A DNA stretch of 64,000 nucleotides from Urophycis tenuis (GCA_036785325.1 JAXIVH010000029.1:1375633-1439632); one strand, 5' to 3'; positions 12,801 to 23,680 are shown, numbered from the stretch's first letter. Notes: generated by a model from the sequence alone, not told the origin. Program-made: numbers and translations.

Positions 12801-13680
12801 CGGGCGTGGCAGGGCCCTTCCCCCTGCACAGCCCCGCCACACCCGAGAGGGCGTGTCTCGCATGTGCCACCCCCTTCTCCCAGAGAGTAGGTCCCCCCCC
12901 CCACTCCTACATAACACCCCCTCCACCCCTAAGATTCTACCATCTCCATCTCCAACGCAACACACTCTCACCCCCTGACATGGCACCCTCGTCACCCTGA
13001 CATAACACTCTCCCCCCTCATAACACTCTCCCCCCTAACATAACACACTCTCACCCCTGACATAGCACCCTCGTCACCCTAACATAACACTCTCCCCCCT
13101 CATAACACTCCCCCCCCCCTGACATAGCACCCTCGTCACCCTAACATAACTCTCCCCCCTCATAACACTCTCCCCCCTAACATAACACACTCCCCCCCCC
13201 CCTGACATAGCACCCTTGTCACCCTAACATAACACTCTCCCCCCTAACATAACACAGTCCCCCCCCTGACATAGCACCCTCGTCACCTTAACGTAACACA
13301 CTCTCCCCACTAACATAACGCCCTCTCCCCCCTAACATAACACACTCCCCCCCCACTGACATAACACCCTCTCCACCCCTAACGTAACACCCTCTCCACC
13401 CCTAACGTAACACCCTCTCCACCCCTAACGTAACACCCTCTCCACCCCTAACGTAACACCCTCTCCACCCCTAACGTAACACCCTCTCCACCCCTAACGT
13501 AACACCCTCTCCACCCCTAACGTAACACCCTCTCCACCCCTAACGTAACACCCTCTCCACACTAACATAACACACCCTCCACCCTAATGCCCTCTGACTG
13601 ATGAATTGATTCGTTTGTTTGTCTTTTAGGTTCCAGTCAGCCAGCCAGGACCTTTGAAGCCCTGGGCCCTAAACATCTAA
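51..13680 (+). CDS. aox: Aldehyde oxidase (C-terminal 15 exons, 5' end outside window)
   Basis: Molybdo-flavoenzyme oxidising aldehydes and N-heterocycles in the cytosol. Phase-consistent exons: 51-175, 269-402, 663-750, 1375-1461, 1698-1889, 2248-2475, 2592-2687, 3828-3956, 4584-4658, 4740-4792, 4885-4999, 5842-5907, 6043-6231, 12719-12886, 13630-13680 (TAA stop), all with AG/GT borders. They encode about 597 residues, the molybdenum-cofactor half of a protein usually near 1340 aa. Visible motifs: MGGQEHFYLETQSM, RVTCHVKRLGGAFGGKV, RGEDMLITGARHP, TNLPSNTAFRGFG, HGGAEMGQGIHTKMQQ, PNTCPSAASYGTDANG, DIGQVEGAFLQGLGLYT, and GIGEP, which carries the catalytic glutamate. HFYLETQSM and the CPSAAS segment favour aldehyde oxidase over xanthine dehydrogenase. 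Which fish paralogue this is cannot be told. FAD and Fe-S domains lie upstream of the window. Intron 13 contains an antisense endogenous retrovirus, without damage to the flanking exons. Confidence 0.93.
178..223. repeat. (CA)n microsatellite, aox intron 1
   Basis: CA dinucleotide run directly after the first donor site. A GT run at 250-266 forms the polypyrimidine-poor approach to the next acceptor. Confidence 0.95.
842..1345. repeat. Minisatellite, about 42-bp higher-order unit, aox intron 3
   Basis: Two related half-units alternate, one with GAGCCAAGCTGACAAGGGG and one with GAGCTAAGCTAACATGG, for about 500 bp. It fills nearly the whole intron between the exons ending at 750 and starting at 1375. 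Confidence 0.95.
2959..3457 (+). repeat. tRNA-derived SINE with internal 45-bp tandem expansion
   Basis: The head has a pol III A-box-like TGTAGCTCAGGGGATAG and a B-box-like GGCGGTTTGATCCC. A body typical of fish SINEs follows (ATGTCGAAGTGTCCTTGAGC, AGACACTGAACCCC). From about 3113 the tail segment ACCATAGGATGGGTTAAATG repeats every 45-47 bp for about eight copies. The SINE resumes at 3607 (GATGGGTCAAATGCAGAGAA) after a retrotransposon insertion. Confidence 0.85.
3458..3606 (-). mobile_element. Non-LTR retrotransposon 3' tail inserted in the SINE array
   Basis: Starts with ATTCAAGGATTCAAAGGTTT, the reverse of a simple-repeat tail of the (TTGAATCC)n type, followed by a short A/T-rich body. 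SINE tail sequence stands on both sides, so the insertion came after the SINE expansion. 5'-truncated, as is usual for LINE copies. Confidence 0.6.
4195..4470. repeat. Dispersed repeat fragment with CCCGACCC motifs
   Basis: Within aox intron 8. Both ends carry CGGGCTCGGGTCGGG or its complement in opposite orientation, suggesting terminal inverted repeats of a non-autonomous DNA element. No clear target duplication or coding content was seen. Confidence 0.4.
5093..5648. mobile_element. Non-autonomous hAT element with 8-bp target duplication
   Basis: Termini CAGGGGTCCC...GGGGACCCCTG form inverted repeats. An 8-bp direct duplication CCTTAGAT flanks the element (5085-5092 and 5649-5656), the hallmark of hAT integration. 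The 556-bp interior has no transposase frame. Lies in aox intron 11. Confidence 0.92.
5657..5832. repeat. 18-bp minisatellite (ACTCTGACRGGACTGAGG)
   Basis: About nine units between the hAT element and the aox exon at 5842. The array ends about 10 bp before that exon, so it occupies the place of the polypyrimidine tract. Confidence 0.93.
6268..6675 (+). repeat. Inverted copy of LTR end, primer site and leader
   Basis: Reverse complement of about 11665-12009, including the primer-binding site at 6323 and the leader. A unit of about 75 bp containing the primer-binding site is present twice in tandem here but only once at the right end. Confidence 0.85.
6676..7110 (-). repeat. 3' LTR of the endogenous retrovirus, truncated
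   Basis: Matches 12012-12459 over about 435 bp with scattered substitutions and one small deletion after GGATCACAGCCG. The last about 60 bp in element orientation are replaced by an inverted leader fragment joined at the shared string GAGCAAT. Confidence 0.85.
7111..7122 (-). other. Polypurine tract
   Basis: AAGAGGAGGGAC on the minus strand directly precedes the 3' LTR (TGTTAGCTTC). It fixes the element's orientation. Confidence 0.7.
7526..8822 (-). pseudogene. env: Retroviral envelope (env) remnant
   Basis: One frame is open from about 8822 to 7906 and carries a CWVC motif of the surface-subunit CxxC type, a WKGSCY segment, several N-glycosylation sites and a hydrophobic stretch near its end. 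A second frame (7801-7526) supplies a membrane anchor (VALPFVLPIIAIYIIIKL) and a cytoplasmic tail. The two lie in different frames and the region 8823-9650 has no matching open frame, so env is disrupted. Confidence 0.75.
9651..10200 (-). pseudogene. pol: Retroviral integrase C-terminal part
   Basis: Reads HCPYHPQSSGQVERANRTLK, the conserved integrase segment around the third catalytic acidic residue (the E of QVERAN), then a C-terminal domain with an EAKYEGPYQILLVTPSAVRV segment. The frame ends at 9651. Its upstream catalytic residues are missing because the frame runs back into gag-like sequence near 10200. Confidence 0.85.
10200..11020 (-). pseudogene. gag: gag-like remnants
   Basis: Three adjacent open segments on the minus strand (10200-10328, 10343-10672, 10784-11017) rich in Pro, Gly and Ala lie between leader and integrase, where gag belongs. 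The segment with WTKDIDQPKRAGLQPWMKLK looks capsid-like. They are in different frames. Assignment rests mainly on position. Confidence 0.5.
11022..11290. repeat. Tandem duplication of about 140 bp in the retroviral leader
   Basis: TAGTCTATTACAAATTATTT followed by a TTTTGAGTTTCTGTACAGCC segment occurs at about 11030 and again at about 11170, with high similarity over about 120 bp. Confidence 0.85.
11931..11948 (-). other. Retroviral primer-binding site, tRNA-His-like
   Basis: Two bases inside the LTR end the minus strand reads TGGTGCCGTGAACCCGTC. The first 11 bases complement the 3' end of tRNA-His (...TCACGGCACCA), the primer I recall for walleye dermal sarcoma virus; the last seven do not match. 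Confidence 0.6.
11951..12459 (-). repeat. 5' LTR of the endogenous retrovirus
   Basis: On the plus strand it begins TGTTGGAAGT and ends AAGCTAACA, giving TG...CA termini with short inverted repeats (TGTT/AACA). The portion from about 12012 to 12459 is a near-identical direct repeat of 6676-7110. It abuts the primer-binding site. Confidence 0.88.
12460..12605. repeat. Short degenerate repeat, aox intron 13
   Basis: Repeats of (T)AGTATCACCTGTACTCACCTG. Similar units stand left of the retrovirus at 6232-6262, showing that it inserted into this small array. Confidence 0.8.
12888..13590. repeat. C-rich minisatellite (CCCCCTAACATAACACTCTC), aox intron 14
   Basis: Units of 20-30 bp with variable C runs occupy almost the whole last intron. 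The region 13374-13560 is a homogeneous 20-bp array, probably the youngest expansion. Confidence 0.93.
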
Positions 13681-14290
13681 ACAAACTATCAACTATCAAC
13701 AAATATAACTCGAACATCATTTAATTATCATTAACATCAATATACTGAAACTTTTTGATTGTTTTTGTATTCTGAAATGTATGTCATACAGTTGGGTTGG
13801 ATGGCAAGTTAAGTTGAGGTACAGTTGGTAGCAAATGTACTGTACTAAATCATAAAATGACCATGATATATCATCCAAGATTAAAGGTACAATATGTAAC
13901 GAATGTTCTGTACTAAATCATAAAATGACCATGATATGTCATCAGAGATTAAAGTTACAATATGTAACGAATGTTCTGTACTAAATCATAAAATGACCAT
14001 GATATGTCATCAGAGATTAAAGGTACAGTATGTAACAAATGTTCTGTACTAAATCATAAAATGACCATGATATGTCATCAGAGATCAAAGAATGTTCTGT
14101 ACTAAATCATAAAATCACCATGATATGTCATCCAAGATTAAAGATACAATATGTAACAAATGTACTGTACTAAATCATAAAATGACCATGATATGTCATC
14201 CAAGATTAAAGATACAATATGTAACAAATGTTCTGTACTAAATCATAAAAAGACCGTGATATGCCATCCGAGAATACAATATGTAACGAA
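13681..14290. repeat. aox 3' flank with about 72-bp tandem repeat
   Basis: From 13860 a unit containing TGTACTAAATCATAAAATGA, CCATGATATGTCAT and AAAGGTACAATATGTAACGA recurs about six times. The aox 3' UTR starts here; no canonical AATAAA was seen within the first 600 bases. Confidence 0.85.
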
Positions 14291-14334
14291 TATACGTGCT
14301 AAACCATACAATGATTGCAGAAAGACTATAAAGA

Positions 14335-14640
14335 TCTCAGAAGGATTTCACGACTGATGCCACTAGGGCTGGTGTACAAATTGCTCTCTCTATACGCTTT
14401 TGCCTGGCCAGCACCTTGAGGAGCGTGGCCATCTTCCTGCTGCATTTGTGTTCCTACTGCTACACCTTGATGGAGGGCCAGGGAATCTCTGCCTGGTCGG
14501 TGATCAGTCAGGTCCTGGGTCAGGCTGGTCACCTCCTGCATCAACCTACTCATCTACGCCCTGGTTCTGAACCGTCCTGTGATGCTTCTTCACACAATGG
14601 CATTCGGTTTGCCAAAGGCCATTGTGTTTCAAACTCTGTG
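14335..14640 (+). pseudogene. Possible seven-transmembrane receptor fragment
   Basis: One frame (about 14404-14530) reads STLRSVAIFLLHLCSYCYTL followed by an ISAWSVISQVLGQ segment; after a one-base shift the next reads LVTSCINLLIYALVLNRPVM, resembling transmembrane segments 6 and 7 of an olfactory-type receptor (cf. NPLIYAL). No start, no upstream transmembrane segments and a frame break, so this is at best a decayed fragment. Low confidence. Confidence 0.3.
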
Positions 14641-15160
14641 ATATTCAGAGGCCGATTTCAACAGTACAATGTTTGCCATGACCCACAACACTCACATTTC
14701 TATCGCAATAGTTTTACACCTCAGTAAAAAAGCACACAGCACAATAATACAAAAATACAAAACATACTAACCAATGAACAATTCGATCGAATTGAATGGA
14801 CTGTGCTAAAGACTTGATGAGCAAGATTTAGGTGGTAATTGTGCCAATTGGAGACCATAATTTGTACTCATTTGCTTATATGGCAATTTTTTTGAAAGAG
14901 TGACAAATAAAAGATCTGTTGTGAACAAGCGCCAAATGGTTTGTAGGTATGCAGGTTTTTGGACTTTTTTTTTCATTATTATTTGAGAATTGTGCCAAAG
15001 CACTGAGAACTGTAATAACTTAAATTAATAACTAAAACTATATATAACCAAGTGTTTAAATATCATAGCAGCTGTGCATAACCACATATGTGTCCAAACT
15101 CTATAAAGTTGTGTCTGGACAGATTCATGAAAGGCATTGTAAATCACAACAGTCTAGATA

Positions 15161-16150
15161 CACTATATTGCACTATATAAGTATTCACTGACCCATCCAA
15201 ATAATTGAAATCAGGTGTTCCAATAACTTCCAAGGCCACATGTGTATAAAATCAAGCATCAAGGCATGCAAACTGTTTCTACAAACATTTGTGAAATAAT
15301 GGGTGGCTCTCAGGAGCTCAGTGAATCCCAGCGTTGTACTGTGATAGGATGCCACCTGTGCAACAAGTCCAGTCGTGAAATTTCCTTGCTCCTGAATATT
15401 CCAGTCAACCGTCAGTGGTATTATAACATAGTGGAAGCGGTTGGGAATGACAGCAACTCAGCCACAAAGTGGTAGGCCACGTAAAATGACGGAGCGGGGT
15501 CAGCGGATGCTGAGGCGCATAGTGCGCAGAGGTCGCCAACTTTCTGCTACAGACCTCCAAACTTCATGTGGCCTTCGGATAAGCTCAAGAACATTGCGTA
15601 GATGAGACCAATGGAATGGGTTCCCATGGCCGAGCAGCTGCATCCAAGCTATACATCACCAAGTACAATGCATCGGATGCAGTGGTGTAAAGCACGCCAC
15701 CACTGGACTCTAGAGCAGTGAAGACGTGTTCTCTGGAGAGATGAATCGCCCTTCACCATCTGGTGATCTGATGGACGAGTCTGGGTTTGGCGGTTGCCAG
15801 GAGAACAGTACTTGTCTGACTATATTGTGTCAAGTGTAAAGCTTGGTGGAGGGGGATTATGGTGTGGGGCTGTTTTTCAGTTCCTTAGTTCCAGTGAAAG
15901 GAACTCTGAATGCTTCAGTATGCCAAGAGATTTTGGACAATTCCATGCTCCCAACTTTGTGAGAACAGTTTGGGGATGGCCCCTTCCTGTTTACATGACT
16001 GTGCACCAGTGCACAAAGCAAGGTCCATAAAGACATGAATGAGAGAGTTTGGTGTGGATAAACATGACTGGCCTGCATACATTCCTGACCTCAACTCGAT
16101 AGAACACCTTTGGTATTAATTTGAGCAGAGACTGAGAGCCAGGCCTTCTC
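15161..16150 (+). pseudogene. Tc1-like transposon with broken transposase
   Basis: Begins after TA with CACTATATTGC, the usual fish Tc1 terminus, then a 5' region and an ATG at 15299. The encoded start shows QELSESQRCTVIGCHLCNKS and SREISLLLNIP (N-terminal paired-like DNA-binding domain), later RVLWRDES (first catalytic Asp region) and an HLW-type end near 16110. Frameshifts occur after about 15450 and again later. The 3' terminal repeat is lost: at about 16150 the sequence jumps into a LINE fragment. Confidence 0.88.
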
Positions 16151-16910
16151 GTCATCAGTGTGTCACCTCAGGGGCCCCCCAAGGATGTGTGCTCAGCCCC
16201 CGTCTCTTCACCCTGCTGACCCACGACTGCACTCCATCATTCAGCAACAACCTCTTCATCAAGTTTGCGGATGACGCGACTGTGGTGCGGGCTCATCAAC
16301 CACAACGATGAGTCAGAGGTGAGCCAGCGGTGAGCCATTGGTGCCCCCTCCCCTCCCTCCAAGACTTTTACAATACACGCCTGTCCCGCATTGCACTCAG
16401 CATTGCAGGTGACTCCACCCACTGCCTCTTCAACCTCCTGCCCTCTGGGAGGAGGATGAGGAGTCTCAAGCAGACTGAAGGACAGCTTCATCCACCAGGC
16501 GGTCAGGATGCTGAACTCCCACTCAGCACTGACCCCCCTTCTTTCTCTGCCCTCTGCCCCCACAAACTCTGGACATTAACCCCCACCCATCAACCCCCAC
16601 ACACCTGCACACCACTCCTCTCCCCCACCACCATGCACAGCCACTTTAAGAAGAACCATCTTTAAGAACTATTTTCAAAATAATCTGTATCATACTGTCC
16701 ATACTGTTTATATACTGTCCATACTGTTTATACTGTTTGTATATATTCTCTTCTTTTAATTGGCATTCTTAGTTATATCTATTTTTTATATTTATATTGC
16801 ATATAGCTGTCTTGCACCAGGGATCAAGGGAAACGGCATTTCGGTTTTTGTGTATGTCCTGTACATTCATGAAAACGGACAATAAAGTTGACTATATCTT
16901 GATCTTGCTC
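16151..16910 (+). pseudogene. Non-LTR retrotransposon remnant (reverse transcriptase end and 3' tail)
   Basis: 16158-16315 encodes SVTSGAPQGCVLSPRLFTLL and IKFADDATVV, the reverse-transcriptase GAPQGCVLSP and ADD catalytic motifs of L2/Rex1-type LINEs. After an internal deletion, 16360-16530 encodes the LINE C-terminus (CLFNLLPSGRRMRSL-like). The 3' UTR ends at about 16910 with a TTGATCTTGCTC-type repeat. Confidence 0.82.
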
Positions 16911-18500
16911 TTGTGTGCACTCTCCGATAGGGGGCGCCAGTAACACAGCAAAAATTGAGCTCTAAGGTCCTGGTCGACGCATCGAGTCAGCCGACGTTTC
17001 TGATTATCATTAACGATCTTTATTGATTTTGATTTTTAATCTAAACGATTATTAATAATTATCTCTAGCCTTAATATCTGATTTGAGGTGGATAGTGAGA
17101 CGGTGGGGGCATTTCAATAGTGCATCTTTTGTAACAGTTCGCCTAACTTTTATTTCAACGTGTAATGAACATAAGTACAAGCCAGCCATATACCAGTGTC
17201 AGGTGTTTACCACCTGCTGTATGCTACCTAGTACATCGAAGTCAACTTAGGCCTTGGGATTCATCTCTATTCAATGTAGCATGCATCCACACTCAAACAT
17301 GAGGTCATTCTAAAGTGTGTCTGTCCTGATTTCAAGGTTATCTTGGAGGCAATAGGCAATGTGGGAACACTCCAAGCCGAGGCCACCTGGCCTTCTACTA
17401 TTGGTCAACCCGCAGGCGCCCAGAAATGTCCTCTCTTCTCATTGGTCCACAGATATGATAGATGATAGTAATGCAAAGGTCTATGGTCACTAGCTCTATA
17501 GGGGTAATGTACAGATCTATGGTAACAAGCTCTCTAGGGGTAATGTACAGGTAGGTCTATGGTAATTTGCTTTAATGGGTTAATATACTGTTCTGTTAAC
17601 TAGCTATATAGGGATAATATACAGTACTATGCTAACTAGCTCTTTAGGGTTAATGTACAGTTCTATGCTAACTGGCTCTATAGGGGTAATGAACAGCTCT
17701 ATGCTATCTAGCTCTATAGGGGGGTAATGACCAGCTCTAAGCTATCTAGTTCTATAGGGGTAATGAACAGCTCTAGGCTAAGTAGCTGTAGCGGCGTGGT
17801 AATGGCCGGCCACCGTGGTAGCTAGCTCTGAAGAGGTAACATGCAGAGGCGTCGCGGCGGCCGGTCACCATGGTAACCTGCGTATTATGCAGTAATGTGT
17901 GGAATGCGGAGGGTGGCGGTGGGAGGCGTCGCAGAACAAGCTCACACTCGCCGCCACGCCTGCCCCTGATTGGTCAGGAAATCGGATGTTTTGTCAGCCA
18001 AGCGTTCCCCAGACACACCTCTCAACCGCACACCCACAGGACTCCATCATAGGTATGTATAATAACGTGTAAAACACAGACGTACGATAGCATGCGAATT
18101 GCAAGGGACAAACGTAGGTTAGTTCACTAGCAGATAGGAACCAACAGTCCTACAGACGGCTCTATATTATAATATAGGGGGCTACTACTCTACACTGTAA
18201 CATCACTTCTGTCCTACAGACTGCTCTATATATTGCCATTTACAGACTGCTCTATATATTGCCATTTACAGACTGCTCTATATTTTAACATCACCTCTGC
18301 TTCCCTACAAACGGCTCTATATTGTAAGACACAGACTGCTCTGTATTGAAGCATACTTTGCTTATACAAAGCATATTGAAGCTGCTTTGTCTTGTAACAT
18401 CACCTCTGTCATACAGACCACTCTATTGTAACATACAGACTTCTCTATGGTAACATACAGACAACTCTGTATAGTAACATACAGACCACACTATATGTTA
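16911..18500. repeat. Intergenic region with two minisatellites
   Basis: 17460-17800 repeats a unit of about 45 bp (AGCTCTATAGGGGTAATG...ACAG). 18170-18500 repeats ACAGACTGCTCTATATT-type units. 16911-17450 holds nothing I recognise. No coding frame is credible. Confidence 0.8.
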
Positions 18501-18939
18501 TCATCATATGCTTCAAAAGAGGGGGGCACCCCTTCTGAGACAGCATTTCTTTTATAGCTATTAGCTAGCATTCCCTTGGCCTCGTGTAGCAGTGCGCCGC
18601 TGTTGGCTATGCTAACATCGGTTGTTCCAGTGACCACCGGCACTTTCTAGTTTTAAGGGTAGTAGCTAGCGTGGTACAGCGATATGACCCGTTGACTCAG
18701 TTTACAGATGCTTTATGAACTGCAGGTCAGGCTGTCCTGCTGTTTCACACCATGTTGTTCTTGGAGCAATGATGTGTGTGTGTGCGTGAGAAGTAGTGTC
18801 CAACTCAGCTCAAATGATTGGCTGTGCAGCTCATTGAAACTATTAGTGACGCACTCAAACGCACGTTCACACGGTAACGCGCACAGTAACACAGGCATAC
18901 ACTTCCTCTGTTTTCACAACACTGATCAAGCTAGCTCCC

Positions 18940-19054
18940 GCCCCCACAAGTCTCCCTGTCTCTCCCCCCACTCTCTCTTGCCCTGTCTCTCTCTCCCCCA
19001 TTCTTTCTCTGTCCCTGCCCCTCTCTTGAAGTTCCCCCCTTCTCTCTCTGTCCC

Positions 19055-19110
<56 letters not shown>

Positions 19111-20204
19111 CCTCTCTCCCTCTCTTCCCTGTCTCTAGTGTAGTTAGTTCTTGCTAAGTTTCTGACTTCGGACCGGACGCCGCCGTGAGAGAACCACAGC
19201 ACGCAAACACAAAGACAAACGAAACAGGAGGACGGAGAGGAAAGACACACAGGGAGACAGACAAAAAACACGTGAGAAGAGAGACGACCTCGTGAAAGAA
19301 CGAGCACAAGGTTGGAAGGCAGATTAGATAAGAAGGGGGAGAAACACTTAAAGCACAGAAAGAGAGAGGGCAGGGAGCGAGAGAACAGGAGAGAACAGGA
19401 AATGGAAGCAAGGTCAAAGGTCATCTAAAGGATCAGAAGCTCTAGGGGGAAGAGAGGCACGTGGACCTAAAAGAAGGAGATCTGGACCCGTTGGGACATA
19501 TAGCTCATTACAAATTTATGTGTTTGCGAGTTCTGTAGAAATGGACCAACATGTAGAGCAGAGAGTACACCTCGTCTAACCACAGACGCCTGGTCTACAG
19601 AGAGACAGGTGGAGACACCTGACCTAATGAGAGACGCATGGTCTAATGAGAGACACCAGGTCTTACAAGAGACATGTAGCCTAACGAGGGACAAGTGGAG
19701 ACACCTGGTCTAACGAGGGACACCTGGTCTAGAGACATGTAGCCTAACGAGGGACAACTGGTCTTATGAGAGACAAGAGGACACGCCTGGTCTGCAGAGA
19801 GACACCTGGTCTAACAAGGGACACCTGAACTAACAAGTGACACCTGTCCTGACGAGGGACATCTATCGTAACGAGGGATACCTGGTCTACCGAGAGACAC
19901 CTGCTCTAACGAGGGACAGGTGGTCTGACGAGGGACAGGTGAAGACACCCCGCTCACCATGTTGCCCATCCTCTCTCCTCGGACAGAAGGACTTGGGAAG
20001 CTCAGCTGGAGTTGACGACACCTCCTGAAACCTACATTCTCCTCTTCTGCTGCTTTCTCCCCCAGCTCCTGTCCAACACATCTTCCCCTGCACCTCTCTC
20101 TCCTCCTCCACCTCTCCCCCCCCCTCCCCCCCCCCCCTTTCCTGTTCCCCTGTCTTCCTCTCCTCCTCTCCTCCTCCTCCTCCTACTCTCCTCTCTCCTC
20201 CACT
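18940..20204. other. Upstream region / probable 5' UTR of vegfc, with repeats
   Basis: 18950-19135 is a pyrimidine-rich tract ending in (CT)n. 19550-19950 is a minisatellite of CCTGGTCTAACGAGGGACA type. 20085-20200 is again C/T-rich and runs to the vegfc ATG. Transcription start not determined; no TATA box chosen. Confidence 0.55.
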
Positions 20205-21917
20205 ATGTTGAAGCTAGTGTTGCTCCTCTGGCTTGTCAGTAGGACTCTGTGTTCTGGACCGGAATTTTACGACTATTTCCAGAGCGGAGACATGGGCACA
20301 GAGGTAAGAAGCAATTCAAAGTGAGTGTATGTACGCGCGTATACTGTAAAGTGAGTGTATGTACGTACGTACAGTCCGGCGCACTAGCGCGCCCCCGAGT
20401 GCAACACTCGGTTCCAATTCCGAATGAAAACGTATTCATTAATACACCATACACTGAGCGTTTTAGCACGTCAATCTACCGTAAACCAATGAACTTGAAA
20501 CAACCGTAGGATCCGGATTTCATCGTACTGTGGTTCCGTTTTTAGCTGTCTGTTACAAAAGACGTACAGTTTGAATAACACATTGGGGGCAAAACAAAAA
20601 GAAAGGGAAACTCTCAGTGGTGCCCACAAAGTGATGAGGTTCAGTGTTGTTCACGATCCCTCGGACCTCAGCTCTACCCAGGTCAGCACCCCGCCGGGCG
20701 CTCGCGAGCCGCGGACTTCCCTAAACAAACCGTGAGACGCCACGTGATTGGCTCCTGGCTGCATGGTCCAGCTTTACCATTCACTGGCATTAAGCTGAGG
20801 ACGCTTTTCATCCGAACCCATGCCTTTTGAAGTCACACTCCACCCGGCGCTTTGACGAGGGAAGAAACGAAACCATCGTTTCCAATGCAGCACCGATACT
20901 GCATCCACAAGTACCTGCTGACGGATCGGATGATTAGTTCGGATCGTCCAATGGAAAACTCAAACTGCGACTGCTCTCCACGCCAGGCTTGGGCTACCAG
21001 TACAATCTATAATTCGGTTTGTATAACACCTACTATAATCCCAGGGCAGACATCGCATCCAAAACTAACTCTCTATATTGGCAAAAGGCTTATTCTACCG
21101 CTATGTTTTAACACATAATGGTCCACCACACTCCTATTCAGCCATGCCCCATTAGGTTCTGGGTTCCAGCCCCAATATTCACAGACTAACTTGCCATCCT
21201 AGAGCAAGATGAACCCTCACCCCTACCTGCTCATCACATGCCTCTGTACTGTCTGACCCCTGCATGCTCCTTAATGACCTTTCTCTGTACTGTCTAACCT
21301 ATACCTGCTCCTTAATAACCTTTCTCTGTACGGTCTAACCCTTACCTGCTCCTTAATGACATTTCTCTGTACTGTCTAACCCCTACCTCATCCTTAATGA
21401 CCTGTCTCTGTACTGTCTAACCCCTACCTCATCCTTAATGACCTGTCTCTGTACTGTCTAACCCCTACCTCATCCTTAATGACCTTTCTTTGTACTGGCT
21501 AACCCCTACCTGCTCCTTAATGAACTCACTCTACGTAGCTAATGAAGACAAAAGCTCCTTGAGTAAAATAAGTCATTTTGAGAGAGTCAGACATTTTGCA
21601 GGAGTCGCGTGGTCTGATGCGCGGACTAAGACTGTGAGCCACGGAGAGGCGTGACTATTGGTTGGAATGTTGTGTCGGAACACCAGGTAAGGCATTCCGG
21701 AAGAAGGTGATTACAGGAAATCCAGTCTTCGTCTTTCCCAGAATCATCCCTCACTGATCTGAGTTGACTCATCTTGGTGGAGGCCTGCTCTGATGTTAGC
21801 TCAGGCACTGCTGCTGTGCTGCAGGACTGCGGAGACATCAAGACTCACTTGTTCAGAGTTCACCTGAACCCTGCACAACATCCATCCTCTACCTAATCCC
21901 CCCCCCCCCCCCCCAAA

Positions 21918-21948
<31 letters not shown>

Positions 21949-23616
21949 TAAATAACCCAACGCAAAACGAACAAAAAAAAAAAACCCTCTCCTTGTGCAC
22001 TTGTATGTTGTACGTGTTATAATTGCTCTTTTCTTTGTAACTTGGCACTTAGTCAGAGATGTTCTATACTAGCGATGGTTAACCTAGCAATTGAAATTCT
22101 TGAAACTTGTTCTGGTGACTTTCTTACTGTATTAGCAGCAATGAAGTGTTTCACCTTTTTCTGGCAAATGTACTTTTTGTAAGTCGCTTTGGATAAAAGT
22201 TTCTGCCAAATGCCCTAAAGGTAAATGTAAATGTTAGGGCAGACACTGCTGCTGTTCTTGCATGGTTAGCCCAAGAGAGAGAAGGGGGATATCAATTGTT
22301 TACAATTTTGAGGTTGCAGTATTTAATTACATGTGTGTGGACTTTAATCTCCTTCTCCCTCTCCTCCCCCTCTTCCTCCCAGTCTCCAGGAAGAGCCGGC
22401 AGGGGAGGAGGAAGAAGGGAAGCCTCAGGCTTGGACACGGTCAGCAGCCTGGATGACCTCCTGCTGCTCCTCCACCCAGAGGCCAGCCGTCTTCAGCTCT
22501 GCCTGAGGAGGAGGACCCAGAACCCCACCTCGCTCCTTGTCTACTCAGCAGGAGGAGGAGGAGGAGGAGCCCAGGAGGAGGGGGAGGAGGAGGAGGAAGA
22601 GGAGTTGTGGGGCCATCCGCGCCAGGAGGCACTCAGGAGAGCAGACGGGGTCTTTGAAGGTACTGTGGGTCAAAACAAGTGCACCCCATCTCACAAGACT
22701 ACACTGTGATAACAGACACAATATGGATGAAACAAACGCACCTCGTGTCAAGACTACGCCATGATAACAGGGTTTAAGGTGACAATATTTAGGTGTGTGT
22801 GTGTGTGTGTGTCTGTGTGTGTAGTGATCCTGGAGGAGATCCAAAGGACTGGGTGCCGCCCCAGGGAGGTGTGTGTCGAGGTGTCCAAGGAGTTCCCCGA
22901 GCCCACCAGCCGCCAGTACCTGCCACGCTGTGTGGCGGTGCACCGCTGTGGAGGATGCTGTTACCACGAGGGCGTGGTCTGCACCAACACCACCCACACC
23001 ATGGTCAACAAGACGGTGAGGCGCTGACCCCTGACCCTGCGAGGGCACAGTCTGCACCGACATCCCCAATGATTTTGTTCCACCACACAGAAGACCCTGA
23101 CCCAGGAACCTTACCCAAGGTTGAGGTTAGGGTTTGGTTTTGGGTTGTAGTGTTTGGTTTGTAGGGTTTTTCTCTAGGTAGTACTACTTAGGAGTTCTGA
23201 TCATCTCTACTTAGTAATGTTCTAACTATCTCTAGGTAGTACTAGGTAGGGGTTCTAACTATCTGTGGTCAGTGCTACAGGAGTTAGGAGTTCTGACCAT
23301 CTCGAGGTACTACTAGTAAAAATGCCTTTTTCTATCCTCTAGTTGATGGAAATTTCACCCATGATGGAGCGCTTGGTCGTCACGGTGGCGTTTGTCAACC
23401 ACACGTCCTGTGACTGTGTCCCCAAGCGGCCACTGCGGGCCATCATTCGCCGCAACGCTGCCCCCCCCCTGTGAGTGTGTGTCTATGCGTGTGTGTGCTT
23501 GTGAACATTGTGGCTAGAACCCTTTACAATCCCGTTAGTACCATGTGTGATGATGTGTGTAACATGAGTTCCTTGTTTGTGTATTTGTGCATATCTGTGT
23601 GTGCATATCTGTGTGT

Positions 23617-23680
<64 letters not shown>

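Noticed and set aside
51..13680. Xanthine dehydrogenase instead of aldehyde oxidase
   Set aside because: Segments HFYLETQSM, MDNAY-type PNLRGRAVACRTNLP and PNTCPSAASYGTDANG agree with aldehyde oxidases and differ from xanthine dehydrogenase at the same positions.
18708..19157. 149-codon plus-strand frame upstream of vegfc
   Set aside because: Its second half is (CT)n translation and the first half shows no recognisable motif or splice context.
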